Shown in pieces: positions 12,874-22,300 of a DNA stretch of 22,909 nt. Origin of the DNA: Microcaldota archaeon (lineage in GTDB: Archaea > Iainarchaeota > Iainarchaeia > Iainarchaeales > JAGVWC01). Below the pieces are notes generated by a model that was given only the letters and a program-made list of their open reading frames with translations, ran no database searches and was not told the origin of the DNA. Both the position numbers and the translations under genes were made by a program. Each line of letters begins with the position of its first letter. Within the stretch, counting starts at the first letter, position 1. The stretch is from NCBI GenBank assembly GCA_018813975.1, contig JAHJAQ010000041.1, forward strand, positions 1 to 22,909, given 5' to 3'.

Positions 12874-13956
12874 GTGGCAAAAAAAACGGTTTTTTCTGGA
12901 AAAGTGGAGTTTGTTCAAGTACTGGACAAGGATGGAAAAGCAGACAAAACGCTCTTGCCCAAACTATCCAAAGAAGAACTCAAACAATTATACCGTTGGA
13001 TGGTTTTTGCACGAATCGCGGATGAAAAATGCTTGAAGCTACAGCGTGCGGGAAGGATTGGAACGTTTGCACAAATTTTAGGACAAGAAGCCCAAGTGGG
13101 CGTAGCCTTAGCTTTGAAAAAAAACGATTGGCTGGTTCCTTCTTTTCGAGAAAACGCTTTGATTTGGGCCTTGGGTGCCAAAGCAGAGGACATCTATCAA
13201 CTCTTTGGCGGTTTTGAAAAAGGACAACAATTTTCCGGATTAAATATTTTGCCGATTTCCGTTCCGGTTGGAACCCACCCATTGCATGCGGTTGGAATTG
13301 CCTGGGCATTTAAACTGCGCAATGAAAAAAAAGTAGTGGCCACTTTTTTTGGAGACGGCGCTACCTCAGAAGGAGATTTTCACGAAGCACTAAACTTTGC
13401 GTCAGTATTCCAAGTGCCGTGCGTGTTTTTTTGTCAAAACAATCAATACGCGATTAGTGTTCCAAGAAAAAAACAATCGCATGCTCAAACACTCGCGCAA
13501 AAGGGCTTGGCGTATGGAATGGATGGAATTCAAGTAGATGGGAATGATGTGCTAGCGGTTTATAGGGTGGCACGAACCGCTATTGAAAAAGCACGTTTTG
13601 GGGGCGGCCCTACTTTAGTCGAACTGGTTACCTATCGCATGGCCGATCATACTACTGCAGATGACGCAACCAAGTACCGCACGAAAACAGAGGTAGAATA
13701 CTGGAAAAAAAGAGATCCTATTCTTCGCATGCAACACTATTTGAAAACTAAAAGGTTGTGGACGGAAAAATGGGAAGACACACTTGGCATCCAAATTCGA
13801 AGCCAGATCGAAAAAAGCGTTCAAATCTATGAAGCGCTATCCCAACCACAAGTTGGTGAAATGTTTGATTTTTTGTTTGAAAAAAAAACACCCGAATTAG
13901 AACAACAAAAAAACAAGTTACAAAACTGGAAAAACCAAGAAGAAGGAAAAGTATGA
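12874..13956 (+). CDS. pdhA: Pyruvate/2-oxoacid dehydrogenase E1 component, alpha subunit
   Basis: The 360-residue E1alpha binds thiamine diphosphate and, with E1beta, decarboxylates the 2-oxoacid. The cofactor motif runs from GDGATSEGD (160-168) to CQNNQYAIS (187-195). Upstream are QILGQEAQVG (67-76), the substrate-side segment VPSFRENALIWALG (88-101) and THPLHAVGIAWA (134-145). Downstream is YRMADHTTADDATKYR, close to the phosphorylation-loop region of related enzymes. These match the pyruvate dehydrogenase type of Gram-positive bacteria well, but branched-chain or acetoin activity cannot be excluded by reading alone. Translation begins at GTG 12874, and the stop overlaps the E1beta start (ATGA, 13953-13956), giving coupled synthesis of the two subunits. 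Confidence 0.92.
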   Translation: MAKKTVFSGKVEFVQVLDKDGKADKTLLPKLSKEELKQLYRWMVFARIADEKCLKLQRAGRIGTFAQILGQEAQVGVALALKKNDWLVPSFRENALIWALGAKAEDIYQLFGGFEKGQQFSGLNILPISVPVGTHPLHAVGIAWAFKLRNEKKVVATFFGDGATSEGDFHEALNFASVFQVPCVFFCQNNQYAISVPRKKQSHAQTLAQKGLAYGMDGIQVDGNDVLAVYRVARTAIEKARFGGGPTLVELVTYRMADHTTADDATKYRTKTEVEYWKKRDPILRMQHYLKTKRLWTEKWEDTLGIQIRSQIEKSVQIYEALSQPQVGEMFDFLFEKKTPELEQQKNKLQNWKNQEEGKV

Positions 13957-14930
13957 CCCAAATGAATATGATTCAAGCATTGAATTCCGCGTTGTTTCAT
14001 GCACTCGAAAAAGATTCGAGTGTATTATTATTAGGAGAAGACGTGGGATTGAATGGCGGCGTTTTTAGGGTTACAGAAGGCCTGCAAAAAAAGTTTGGCG
14101 AAAAAAAAGTGATTGATACGCCCTTATCCGAAAGTGGTATTGTGGGAAGCAGTATTGGATTGGCAATTGCGGGTTTTAAACCAGTAGCGGAAATACAGTT
14201 TTCGGGTTTTATTTATCCTGCTTTTGATCAACTAATTTCTCATGCGGCTCGAATGCGCAATCGTACTAGAGGAAAGTATTCTTGTCCACTAGTGGTAAGA
14301 ACGCCTTGTTCGGGCGGGGTTAGAGCGTTAGAACATCATTCGGAAAGCACGGAAAGCATTTTTATTCACACGCCAGGATTGAAAGTGGTAATGCCTTCCA
14401 CCCCCAATGATGCTAAAGGGTTATTATTGAGTGCTATTTTTGACCCGGATCCCGTGATTTTTTTTGAACCCATGAAATTGTATCGTCAATTAAAACAAGA
14501 AGTAAAAGAAGATTTTTTTGAAATTCCTCTTGGAAAAGCAAAAATCGTAAAACCCGGCGAACACGTTAGTATGGTGAGTTTTGGAACCATGGTGCCCCAA
14601 TGCATAAAAGCATTGGAATTATTGGACAAAAAAGGAATTAGTGCCGAGCTCATTGACTTGAGGAGTCTTTCTCCATTGGATTTTGAAACCATTCAGGATA
14701 GCGTGCACAAGACCGGTAGGCTGGCTATTGTTCACGAAGCGCCCAGAACTCTTGGATTGGGAGCAGAAATCGCGGCTACGATTGCAGAACGCAATGTATT
14801 GGATTTGGAAGCCCCCATTACTCGAATTACGGGATTTGATACGATTATGCCCTATTATCGCTTGGAAAACGATTTTATTCCGTCTTCTGAAAGGATTGCA
14901 TTTGAAGTAGAAAAAATAGTGAGGTTTTAG
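13953..14930 (+). CDS. pdhB: Pyruvate/2-oxoacid dehydrogenase E1 component, beta subunit
   Basis: The 325-residue protein is a transketolase-type E1beta. LLLGEDVGLNGGVFRVTEGL is at residues 25-44, and Glu60 in DTPLSESGIVG is the residue expected to activate the thiamine cofactor. AEIQFSGFIYPAFDQL follows, and the His pair at 128-129 (ALEHHSES) lies at the active site. The C-terminal domain contains VSFGTMV and ELIDLRSLSPLD, a typical family stretch, and HEAPRTLGLGAEIAA. It forms the alpha2beta2 E1 enzyme with the preceding gene, whose stop overlaps its ATG. The E2 gene begins 11 bases after its stop, preceded by GGTGA. Confidence 0.94.
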   Translation: MTQMNMIQALNSALFHALEKDSSVLLLGEDVGLNGGVFRVTEGLQKKFGEKKVIDTPLSESGIVGSSIGLAIAGFKPVAEIQFSGFIYPAFDQLISHAARMRNRTRGKYSCPLVVRTPCSGGVRALEHHSESTESIFIHTPGLKVVMPSTPNDAKGLLLSAIFDPDPVIFFEPMKLYRQLKQEVKEDFFEIPLGKAKIVKPGEHVSMVSFGTMVPQCIKALELLDKKGISAELIDLRSLSPLDFETIQDSVHKTGRLAIVHEAPRTLGLGAEIAATIAERNVLDLEAPITRITGFDTIMPYYRLENDFIPSSERIAFEVEKIVRF

Positions 14931-14941
14931 GTGAAATCGCA

Positions 14942-16210
14942 ATGGTAACAGAATTTAGATTTCCTGATGTTGGAGAAGGAATTACCGAAGGAGAACTAGT
15001 CAAATGGTTGGTGGAAGAAGGAGAAAAAGTAAAACAAGACCAAAGCTTGGCAGAGGTCGAAACCGATAAAGCGGTGGTGGAATTGCCTGCTCCAGCCACT
15101 GGAACGATTTTAAAATTACACGTCAAAAACAGAGAAAAAATAAAAGTAGGGCAGATACTGGTTTCAATTGGAGAACCAGGCGAAAAAGTAAAAAAAACAC
15201 CCGCTATAACAGAAGCCAAAAAAGAAATTCCCCAAGCAAAACCAAAAGTGTGTTCTGTAGAGACCGCTTCCACTCCCACTCCAACACCCGTTCACACCCC
15301 ACAAGAAAGAGGAGATGTATTGGCCATGCCTCACACGCGAAAACTAGCACGCATGTTGGGAGTGAATATCAAACAAGTGCCTGGCACGGGACCGGGAGGA
15401 AGAATTAGTGATGAAGATGTAAAACGATTTAATGAAAAGAAAACAACGCCATCGGTTTCTTTTGTGGCCAGTAAACAAGGCGGTCAAACCATAGAAGCCA
15501 TGCATGGCAGAGAAGAGAGAGTTCCCTTGAGGGGAATTCGAAAAGCAATTGCTGAAAACCTTTCCAAGTCTTTTCGCACTACGGTTCCGGTCTCCGTAAT
15601 GGATGAGGTTGATGTTAGTAAGTTATGGGAATTGCGCAAAAAAGAAAACGAAAAATTGAAAGGGCATGACGTGCACTTAACTTTTTTGCCATTTGTAATC
15701 AAAGCGTGTTTAATTGCATTGGAAAAATATTCTTATTTTAATGCTTCAATTGATGATATCAAACAAGAAATTGTACTCAAACACTATTATCACATTGGCA
15801 TTGCCGTGGAAACAGAAGAAGGATTAATGGTACCAGTAATTAAAAATGCAGATAACAAGTCTATGGTAGAGATTGCTATTGAAATCCAAGAACTCGCTAC
15901 AGAAGCACGCGAACGAAAAATTAGGTTGGAAGATTTAAAAGGAAGCAGTTTTTCCATTACCAATTATGGAAGTATTGGGGGAAGGTTTGGAACGCCTGTA
16001 ATCAATCATCCAAACGTGGCTATTTTGGGATTGGGTAAAATCCAAGAAAGAGCCGTGGTTCGAGAAGGAAAAATCGTGGTTCGAAGAATGTTCCCTGTTT
16101 CCTTAACGTTTGACCATCGAATAGTGGATGGTGCCCAAGCCAGTTTGTTTTTAGAAGAAATTTTGAAACACTTGGAAGACCCGGGATTATTATTAATTGA
16201 TAGTTTTTAG
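14942..16210 (+). CDS. pdhC: Dihydrolipoamide acyltransferase E2 component
   Basis: The 422-residue protein is a single-lipoyl-domain E2. The lipoyl domain occupies about 1-80, with the modified lysine Lys43 in EVETDKAVVELPA. A Pro/Thr-rich flexible linker follows (about 85-122), then the peripheral-subunit-binding domain (about 124-160; MPHTRKLARMLGV and VPGTGPGGRISDEDV). The catalytic acyltransferase domain begins near residue 190 and ends with the active-site motif DHRIVDG (391-397), including His392 and Asp396. It transfers the acyl group from lipoamide to CoA and forms the core to which E1 and E3 bind. Lys43 is the expected target of the lipA product and the LplA/LplB ligase. The start at 14942 has a GGTGA ribosome-binding sequence. 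Confidence 0.94.
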   Translation: MVTEFRFPDVGEGITEGELVKWLVEEGEKVKQDQSLAEVETDKAVVELPAPATGTILKLHVKNREKIKVGQILVSIGEPGEKVKKTPAITEAKKEIPQAKPKVCSVETASTPTPTPVHTPQERGDVLAMPHTRKLARMLGVNIKQVPGTGPGGRISDEDVKRFNEKKTTPSVSFVASKQGGQTIEAMHGREERVPLRGIRKAIAENLSKSFRTTVPVSVMDEVDVSKLWELRKKENEKLKGHDVHLTFLPFVIKACLIALEKYSYFNASIDDIKQEIVLKHYYHIGIAVETEEGLMVPVIKNADNKSMVEIAIEIQELATEARERKIRLEDLKGSSFSITNYGSIGGRFGTPVINHPNVAILGLGKIQERAVVREGKIVVRRMFPVSLTFDHRIVDGAQASLFLEEILKHLEDPGLLLIDSF

Positions 16211-16222
16211 GGGAAAAAGCAC

Positions 16223-17629
16223 ATGGTTATGGGAGAAATGCTTGAAGAAACCGAAACCGCGGTATTGGGGGCAGGACCGGGAGGCTATGTCGCGGCATTA
16301 CGATTAGGGCAGTTGGGCAAACAAGTCGTACTCGTGGATCGCAAAGCATTGGGAGGCGTGTGTTTAAACCAGGGGTGCATTCCATCCAAAGCACTAATTC
16401 ATGCCACTCAGTTTTTATCCGATCCCAAGCACGCAAAAAAAATGGGAATCGACTTTGAAAAAGCAAAAGTTCACTTAGAAAAATTAGATGCTTGGAAAAA
16501 AGCCGGAATCGAAAAACTAGAGAAAGGCATTGCTACCTTATGCAAGAAAAGAAACGTGGAAATAGTGCGAGGAACGGGAAAGTTTGAAAGCCAAAATCGT
16601 TTGAGGGTGGAAAGCCCGCACGAAGTACGTGTAATCGAATTCAAGCACGCGATTATTGATACTGGTTCCAAGCCAATTTCTATTCCTGGCTTGGATTTGG
16701 GAGACCCCTTGATTATGGATTCGGAAGAAGCATTACAAGTAGCCCACATTCCAAAAGAACTTGTGATAATAGGAGCCGGATATATTGGCATTGAATTGGG
16801 AACAGTTTTTGCAAAGCTTGGAAGTCAGGTTTCTATTGTTCAAAGAAGCGAGCGCATTCTTTCGAACGTAGAAGAAGAAGCCGCTTTGATTGTGCAAAAA
16901 CAATTAGAAGAAATAGGCGCGCATCTTTTTTTGAATTCTCATTTCAAAAAAGTTTCTACTACCAGATCCCGCGTTACCATACAACTTGTAACACCAGAAA
17001 AAAGAATTGACTTGCACGCGGACAAAGTATTGATTGCGTTAGGAAGAAAACCAAACACAGATGGCATGGGATTGGAAAATACCAAAGTACAATTGGATGA
17101 AAAAGGATTTATTCGCATTAATGATCGCTGTCAAACCAGCGCCCCCACCATTTTTGCAGTGGGAGATGTAACCGGCCCGCCCTTGTTAGCACATCGAGCA
17201 TTTCGAATGGGAAAAATAGCAGCAGAAGCTATTGCCGGCTTGCCAGTTTCTTTTGATAATGTGGCCATTCCAAGTGTTGTTTTTTCCGATCCGGAAATTG
17301 CTTCTGTTGGAATAACGGAAAAAGAAGCAAGAGAACAGGGAAAAGAAGTATTAGTGGGAAAGTTTCCATTTTGTAATTTGGGAAGAGCGGTTTCCACAGA
17401 CAAAACACTCGGATTTGTAAAAATAATTGCAGAAAAACAAAGCCAGGTTATTCTGGGCGTGCAAATCGTTGGAGAACATGCATCCGACATGATTGGAGAA
17501 GCAAGCCTTGCAATGGAAATGGGAGCACAGTTAGAGGATATCGCTGCAACCATTCATCCTCATCCGACTTTTAGCGAGGCCATTATGGAAGCAGCAGAAG
17601 ATGCACTAGGAAAAAGCGTGCACCAATAA
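16223..17629 (+). CDS. lpdA: Dihydrolipoamide dehydrogenase E3 component
   Basis: This 468-residue flavoprotein re-oxidises the dihydrolipoyl group of E2 and passes electrons to NAD. The FAD-binding motif GAGPGG is at 16-21, and the redox disulfide is formed by Cys47 and Cys52 in GGVCLNQGCIPSK. The NAD-binding fold starts at VIIGAGYIGIELG. The second FAD contact is FAVGDVTGPPLLAHRA, and the dimer-interface catalytic motif HPHPTFSE is at 445-452, with His447 and Glu452. All active-site residues are present. Three in-frame ATGs sit at 16223, 16229 and 16238; the first is preceded by GGGGAAAAA with suitable spacing, so I keep it. It is the last gene of the operon, 15 bases from the facing nucleotidyltransferase gene. 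Confidence 0.96.
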   Translation: MVMGEMLEETETAVLGAGPGGYVAALRLGQLGKQVVLVDRKALGGVCLNQGCIPSKALIHATQFLSDPKHAKKMGIDFEKAKVHLEKLDAWKKAGIEKLEKGIATLCKKRNVEIVRGTGKFESQNRLRVESPHEVRVIEFKHAIIDTGSKPISIPGLDLGDPLIMDSEEALQVAHIPKELVIIGAGYIGIELGTVFAKLGSQVSIVQRSERILSNVEEEAALIVQKQLEEIGAHLFLNSHFKKVSTTRSRVTIQLVTPEKRIDLHADKVLIALGRKPNTDGMGLENTKVQLDEKGFIRINDRCQTSAPTIFAVGDVTGPPLLAHRAFRMGKIAAEAIAGLPVSFDNVAIPSVVFSDPEIASVGITEKEAREQGKEVLVGKFPFCNLGRAVSTDKTLGFVKIIAEKQSQVILGVQIVGEHASDMIGEASLAMEMGAQLEDIAATIHPHPTFSEAIMEAAEDALGKSVHQ

Positions 17630-17644
17630 AACAGGCGAGCCAGT

Positions 17645-18133
17645 TTAAGAGCACAGGCTCTTTAAATCCAGCAGATCAACTTTTCTTTTTAGTTTGGATT
17701 TGTATGCAATAAGACTTTTTTTTGGCATTACAGGGAGTGTTAGTCCAAAAATTTTTTTAGTAACAGCGTTTTTTAGAGCATCAGGAAATTTTTCCCATTG
17801 ATTGGTTTTTTTGTTGAAAAATTTTGTATTGGTAGTTTCTCCAACTTCAATGCGAATACCGTGATAATTCAGCTCCATATAATATCCTTTCCATAACCCA
17901 GTTGAACTCACGCCATTCCAAGGCATTTCAACCACAGATTTTTCAGTAATTTTTGCCAGCTTTTTCATATTTTTATAACTCATGGAGAAATCAATGTCAA
18001 CTAGCATTCTTTTGGAGCCATATGCATACGCTGCCAATCCGCCCAAAACAGCATACTTTATCTTATTTTTTTCAAGAAGCCGGACAATCCATTTCAGCGC
18101 TTTTACATACAATTCTTGATTAACTTTTTTCAA
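17645..18133 (-). CDS. Nucleotidyltransferase-fold protein (minimal nucleotidyltransferase-like)
   Basis: The 162-residue protein has the start of a polymerase-beta-type nucleotidyltransferase fold. VLGGLAAYAYGS at 29-40 is followed by the metal-binding acidic pair in VDIDFSM (Asp46 and Asp48), and a later RIEVGE could supply the third acidic residue. Such small proteins transfer nucleotides to proteins or small molecules and include antitoxin-type partners, but no HEPN or other toxin-like partner gene is adjacent. The start is TTG at 18133-18131, preceded by AGAGGGA at a good distance. It begins 18 bases after lplA on the same strand, so co-transcription is likely, though a functional link to lipoylation is not evident. 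Confidence 0.65.
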   Translation of the reverse strand: MKKVNQELYVKALKWIVRLLEKNKIKYAVLGGLAAYAYGSKRMLVDIDFSMSYKNMKKLAKITEKSVVEMPWNGVSSTGLWKGYYMELNYHGIRIEVGETTNTKFFNKKTNQWEKFPDALKNAVTKKIFGLTLPVMPKKSLIAYKSKLKRKVDLLDLKSLCS

Positions 18134-18151
18134 TTTAATCCCTCTTGGGGG

Positions 18152-18904
18152 CTAGCGCCAGTCCAGCCATTCTTTGGAAGCATATTTTTCTTGGGCCAGT
18201 TGTTGTGCTCTTTCTAATTCGGAATCGGAAATTTTTTCAGTGATAATGGTTTTGTTTTCGCAAAAGCCTTTTTGAAGGGCCTCGTATAATTCTTGGCGGG
18301 AAACACTTGCATGGTCTTTGATGCACGTCACTCTTTCTTTTACAGAAGCGATTAATTTATCCGAAATTTTTTCTTTAGAAACTTTTAATAGCGAAAACAT
18401 TTTTTCAACATCCAAATCATACAAAATAGTGCCGTGCTGTAACAAAACACCGTTCCTTCTTGTTTGGGCATTTCCCGAAATTTTTTTGCCGCACACAATA
18501 ATATCATTTATGGGTTTGAAATCGGATTGAATTCCCAAATGGGCCAAGCCCGTAATAATGTGACCGCAAATATTCCAATAACTTTCTGTAATTCCTTTTG
18601 GAAAAAATGATTCCGGAGCGATCATGGAATAGGTTATTTCGCCATCGCGGTCATGGTATACCGCGCCCCCGCCAGTTCTTCTTCGAACAATATCTATTCC
18701 AAGTTCTTTGCATTTTGCTTGGTTAACTTCTTGTTCTAAAGATTGAAAATAGCCGATTGAAACCGCGCTTGGATTCCATTTGAAAAAACGAATAGTAGGG
18801 GGAGATTTTCCTTGGGAAACGTGTTCGCAAATGCTCTCATCCAACGCCATATTTTGAAAAGCGTTATTGGATTCGAGCTCAAGTAATCTCCATTCAGTTA
18901 CCAT
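18152..18904 (-). CDS. lplA: Lipoate-protein ligase A, catalytic subunit of split ligase
   Basis: This enzyme activates lipoate (or octanoate) with ATP and attaches it to a lipoyl-domain lysine. From the ATG at 18904 it has 250 residues. RRRTGGGAVYHD at 74-85 is the adenylate-binding loop, and CGKKISGNAQ (138-147) supplies the catalytic lysine, probably Lys141. LLQHGTILYDLD (154-165) is also typical. It lacks the C-terminal accessory domain of one-piece ligases; that domain is encoded separately just upstream (lplB), as in Thermoplasma. GGAGTGA, 7 bases before the ATG, supports this start over a GTG-type extension that adds 17 basic residues. The likely target is E2 of the dehydrogenase operon on the other strand. 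Confidence 0.9.
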   Translation of the reverse strand: MVTEWRLLELESNNAFQNMALDESICEHVSQGKSPPTIRFFKWNPSAVSIGYFQSLEQEVNQAKCKELGIDIVRRRTGGGAVYHDRDGEITYSMIAPESFFPKGITESYWNICGHIITGLAHLGIQSDFKPINDIIVCGKKISGNAQTRRNGVLLQHGTILYDLDVEKMFSLLKVSKEKISDKLIASVKERVTCIKDHASVSRQELYEALQKGFCENKTIITEKISDSELERAQQLAQEKYASKEWLDWR

Positions 18905-18941
18905 TGAAATCACTCCACGACCAAGGTTTCTTTTTCCCGGG

Positions 18942-18962
18942 TTTTTCTTTCGCAAAGAAAAA
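18942..18962 (-). repeat. Perfect hairpin in the lplB-lplA gap
   Basis: On the minus strand TTTTTCTTT, loop GCG and AAAGAAAAA form a 9-bp perfect stem 38 bases before the lplA ATG. The 86-base gap holds nothing else obvious. It might adjust the ratio of the two ligase subunits by attenuation or mRNA processing. Confidence 0.45.
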
Positions 18963-18990
18963 GCCGAGTTCGAGTAAGCGCCAAACTGGA

Positions 18991-19296
18991 TTAACAGGAA
19001 TTGGCATTTTGAATCGCCTCTTGTAGTACCAATGCAAAATCATTGGGGGAAACGCCTACGAGTTCCGCATTTTGGTCTTTTAAAACACCCGCAATCTTTG
19101 ATTCTATTGCTTCGATTGAAAAGGGAATTGGAGTGCCTTGAAGAATTTTTTCAAGTAGTATAATGGTTTCTTCCGGGTGCAAGAAAAAATCTCCAAAAAA
19201 GCGAACCCTTTTCAGAGTGGTATCATATTCAATCTCGGCTTTGAGTAGCTTGCCCCCAAAAACCTTGTATTCGGCAAAACCCCTCAAAATCCCCAC
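18991..19296 (-). CDS. lplB: Lipoate-protein ligase accessory subunit (C-terminal-domain protein)
   Basis: The 101-residue protein resembles the C-terminal domain of lipoate ligase A, which archaea such as Thermoplasma encode as a separate LplB needed for lipoate activation. Recognisable segments are FGGKLLKAEIEYD (13-25), KRVRFFGDFFLHPEE (29-43) and a following helix with LEKILQGTPIPF. Its position directly upstream of lplA on the same strand strongly supports the call. The start is uncertain: GTG at 19296-19294 fits a leaderless message from the TATA-like box at 19321-19328, while a TTG at 19287-19285 has AGGTGG just ahead of it. The difference is only three residues. Confidence 0.8.
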   Translation of the reverse strand: MGILRGFAEYKVFGGKLLKAEIEYDTTLKRVRFFGDFFLHPEETIILLEKILQGTPIPFSIEAIESKIAGVLKDQNAELVGVSPNDFALVLQEAIQNANSC

Positions 19297-19320
19297 CTAA
19301 AAGCAAAAAAGAGGGAAACC

Positions 19321-19328
19321 CTTAAAAA
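19321..19328 (-). promoter_or_regulatory. TATA-like box for lplB-lplA
   Basis: TTTTTAAG on the minus strand lies about 29 bases before the lplB GTG at 19296, the distance expected for a leaderless or nearly leaderless transcript. Confidence 0.4.
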
Positions 19329-19344
19329 CCAGCTAATCTCTATA

Positions 19345-19353
19345 CTATAAAAT
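19345..19353 (+). promoter_or_regulatory. TATA box for the surface-protein gene
   Basis: CTATAAAAT predicts a transcript start near 19375, about 20 bases before the ATG at 19395. A closer ATG at 19378 opens only a five-codon frame (MLLAW) in another phase, which could be a tiny leader ORF or chance. Confidence 0.5.
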
Positions 19354-19394
19354 AACCTTAATAAGTGAATTAATCTAATGTTACTTGCTTGGTG

Positions 19395-22300
19395 ATGATT
19401 CTGGGCCTTAAAAGTTTGTATTATGGAATAGAAGACAAATATTATCGTCTTTTGGACAAAATTCAAGATCACATTCCAATCTATAAGGTAGTAGACCCTA
19501 TTGACAAAGTATTTCCATCCTTTATTCTTTTCACCATTATTATTGTACTTATTATTACAGGAATTGCTTTTTTTCTATTAAACATAGAACCAACCGAATA
19601 CAATGCCTATATCAAAGTAGTTGATGCGGATAACCAAGCCCTTGAAAATGTAACCATTAGTCTTACAATGGGAGAAGAAACCCTGGAGTTGGTTACGAAT
19701 GATCGCGGTGCTGCTACCATTGCATTGAACCAGCAACAAGCAAGTGCTACTGTTTCGATTAATGCAGATGGCTTTGTACAAGTAAGTGATTATGCTGTAG
19801 AACTCGCGGCAGATCACACCGTAAAAATACAGTTAGAAATTGATATTGCAGAATTTGAAACCACTTTTGTAGTGAGAATTGAAGATTCTGTAGAAAATAC
19901 CTTAATTGATGATATTACAATTGTGGTTTCGTTTGTGTGCCAGCACACGCCAGATGCACCAGGTCAAAAATTTGTAAGTAGTGGCCAGTTTGTGGTAAAC
20001 AAAGACGCGAGTTGTGGCACGTTGTATGCTGATTTTGTGCCGCAAGGCGCGTATGAAGAAAAAAGAAACGTGGCAATTCTTACTTCTCCTCAAACCGTTG
20101 AATTGGATTCATTAGATTCAGAACCAGAATTAGGGCATATTGAAGTAACTGTGGAAGACTCAAATAATACGGGAGTTCCAAATGTGAACATTCAGTATTG
20201 GAGTGGAATTAGTTCGGGCAATCCAATCGCGGGGGGAACCACTGATGCCCAAGGAAAAGTGCGCATTGAAGACTTATTAGTCGGTTTTTATGGCGTAAGT
20301 GCGTTTGCACCGGATGGGAGAAGTGCAGAACAAACCAATATTGAAGTGCAACAAGACCAAACCCAATATGTAACGTTATCTTTGCCGGACTTGTTAAATG
20401 GAAAAAAGATTTTTTTAAAACTTGTGGATGCCAATAGCTTACAACCCTTACAAGGTATTAGTATTCGATTATACAATAACACGAGTAAAGTGGGAAACAC
20501 AGCCACCACAACCAGTCAAGGAACTTTTGAGCGCATGGTAGATGACACTACAAGCTCGAATTTTTCCGCGGTTTTTACTCATGCTTCTTATTTGCTCAAA
20601 TTCGAGGATTTGGTTCCAATGGATGCCAATGAAAATCAGCCCACGCAAATTGAATTGGATAAAGCATTGCGGGACGAGACGGATGTACCGCTCAATTATG
20701 GTATCGCAGTAGTAAAAACCATGAATGAAAAACAAGAACCGGTTGCAAACGTGGATGTCGAATTTTTTAGGAATGATTATGCTAATCCATTGTATATAAC
20801 AGTTACTGGAACAGACGCGAATGTGGATATTCACAATTTGTATCCAACTGCACCGGGCAAAAGCTATTTTGCTAAAGCGTATTCTTCAGAACATGATTCT
20901 AATGGTATTTCTGATTCGCGAACACTTGCAGTAGGGGAAAGCAAAACATTCCCTGTTATTTTATACACGGGAAGAGGCACCTTTGAAATTACAGTAGTAG
21001 ATTTTGAAAATCCCATTGACAAGATTAGTGGTGCAGATATCACGGCTTTTGAGTGGGATCCTGTAACCGAAACCAAAGAAATCTTAGACCAAGGTCAAAC
21101 CGATGCAATTGGGGTATGGGAAAGCATTCCCATTAAAACCAATAAAACCGTTCGATTCGAGGTAGGCGCACCCGGATGGAAACGCTATTCTTCAAGTCCC
21201 TTTGTTTTTTCGTATCGCGACCAAGTAATTGAAGAAACATTCAAGTTATCGCGCTTAATGACCTTTCCGGGAGATTCTTGTTCAAGTGATACGGATTGTA
21301 GTTTTCCCCAAAGTTGTAATGCCGAAGGGGTTTGTGAATTAGAATGCACCGATAGCTCGGATTGTGTGAGCTTAGGAGGTTATTATTGCGGACCCGATAA
21401 TACTTGTGAATTGGCACCTGAAAACTATTGTGATGATAGTATTCCTTGTTCTGTTTCCTGCAACCAATGTGAAAGCAATCAATGTGTAGAACCTATTGGA
21501 GAAAGTTGTAGTTCTGGAGCAGATTGTTGTGGTGTGGCATGTGATTTGATTGCCGAACCCTGGGTCTGTTATAATCCAAATGGGGATAGTTGTACGACTG
21601 ATTTGGATTGTGGAGACGATGATTTTATTTGTACGTCTTGTGGATCGGATGAGTTTGGACAGCCCATCAAGTGTTGTCGAAAAGAATGCACGTATCCCAA
21701 CCATACAGAATGTCCAATTGGCATGGTGTGTGATGTTAGCGGGATTTGCACGGAACCCACGCCGGTTAATTCAATTCAATTGGTGTTTGAGGAAATCCGA
21801 GGCGCTGATGCCCAAGACCCGATTCACCCTCCCATACTGGAACAAGGCAAAACCTATTCCGCGATCTTTCGCTTACAATTATCCATGGAAGAAAATTGGC
21901 AAGACATTGAAATGCACTATCGCATGGGACCAGATACTGATCCAAGCGGAACAGACCAAAACGTGTTTATTCTAAACATTGACAGTATTGTTGGAGCAGA
22001 AGTAAGTAACTTTTATCCTGTTTTTTCGAGTGAAACCGATTTGAGTGAGGTGTATGATTCCCCCAATCCGGTAGAAGGAAGCAGTAAAACCGCGCGACAA
22101 GTAAACATGAAATATGAGGGATTGGAAACCCAAAGCGATCATACCATTGTGGTTACTTTTAAAATCAAGAATATTGTGCCCTTGGGAACACCGGTTCCAT
22201 TGCACTTTCAAGCACGCGGGTATCATAATGGATACTTGTTTAATACCGAATCGCACACTCAAGTATTAGCGATTGGAAGCCCGTTATGCAATCCTACTTG

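Noticed and set aside
14619..14942. Minus-strand frames of about 100 codons inside the dehydrogenase operon
   Set aside because: These are antisense to E1beta, E2 and E3, which have complete catalytic motifs; no independent start signals or family features were seen.
17645..18133. A toxin-antitoxin pair involving the nucleotidyltransferase-like gene
   Set aside because: Its neighbours are lplA and the E3 gene. No HEPN-like or other small toxin partner is adjacent, so only the fold is claimed.
18905..18955. A 17-codon basic extension of lplA
   Set aside because: It runs through the ribosome-binding site GGAGTGA and toward the intergenic hairpin. The ATG at 18904 gives the normal start of the domain.
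19378..19395. Leader ORF of five codons before the surface protein
   Set aside because: It is too short to support beyond chance, though its ATG lies close to the predicted transcript start.
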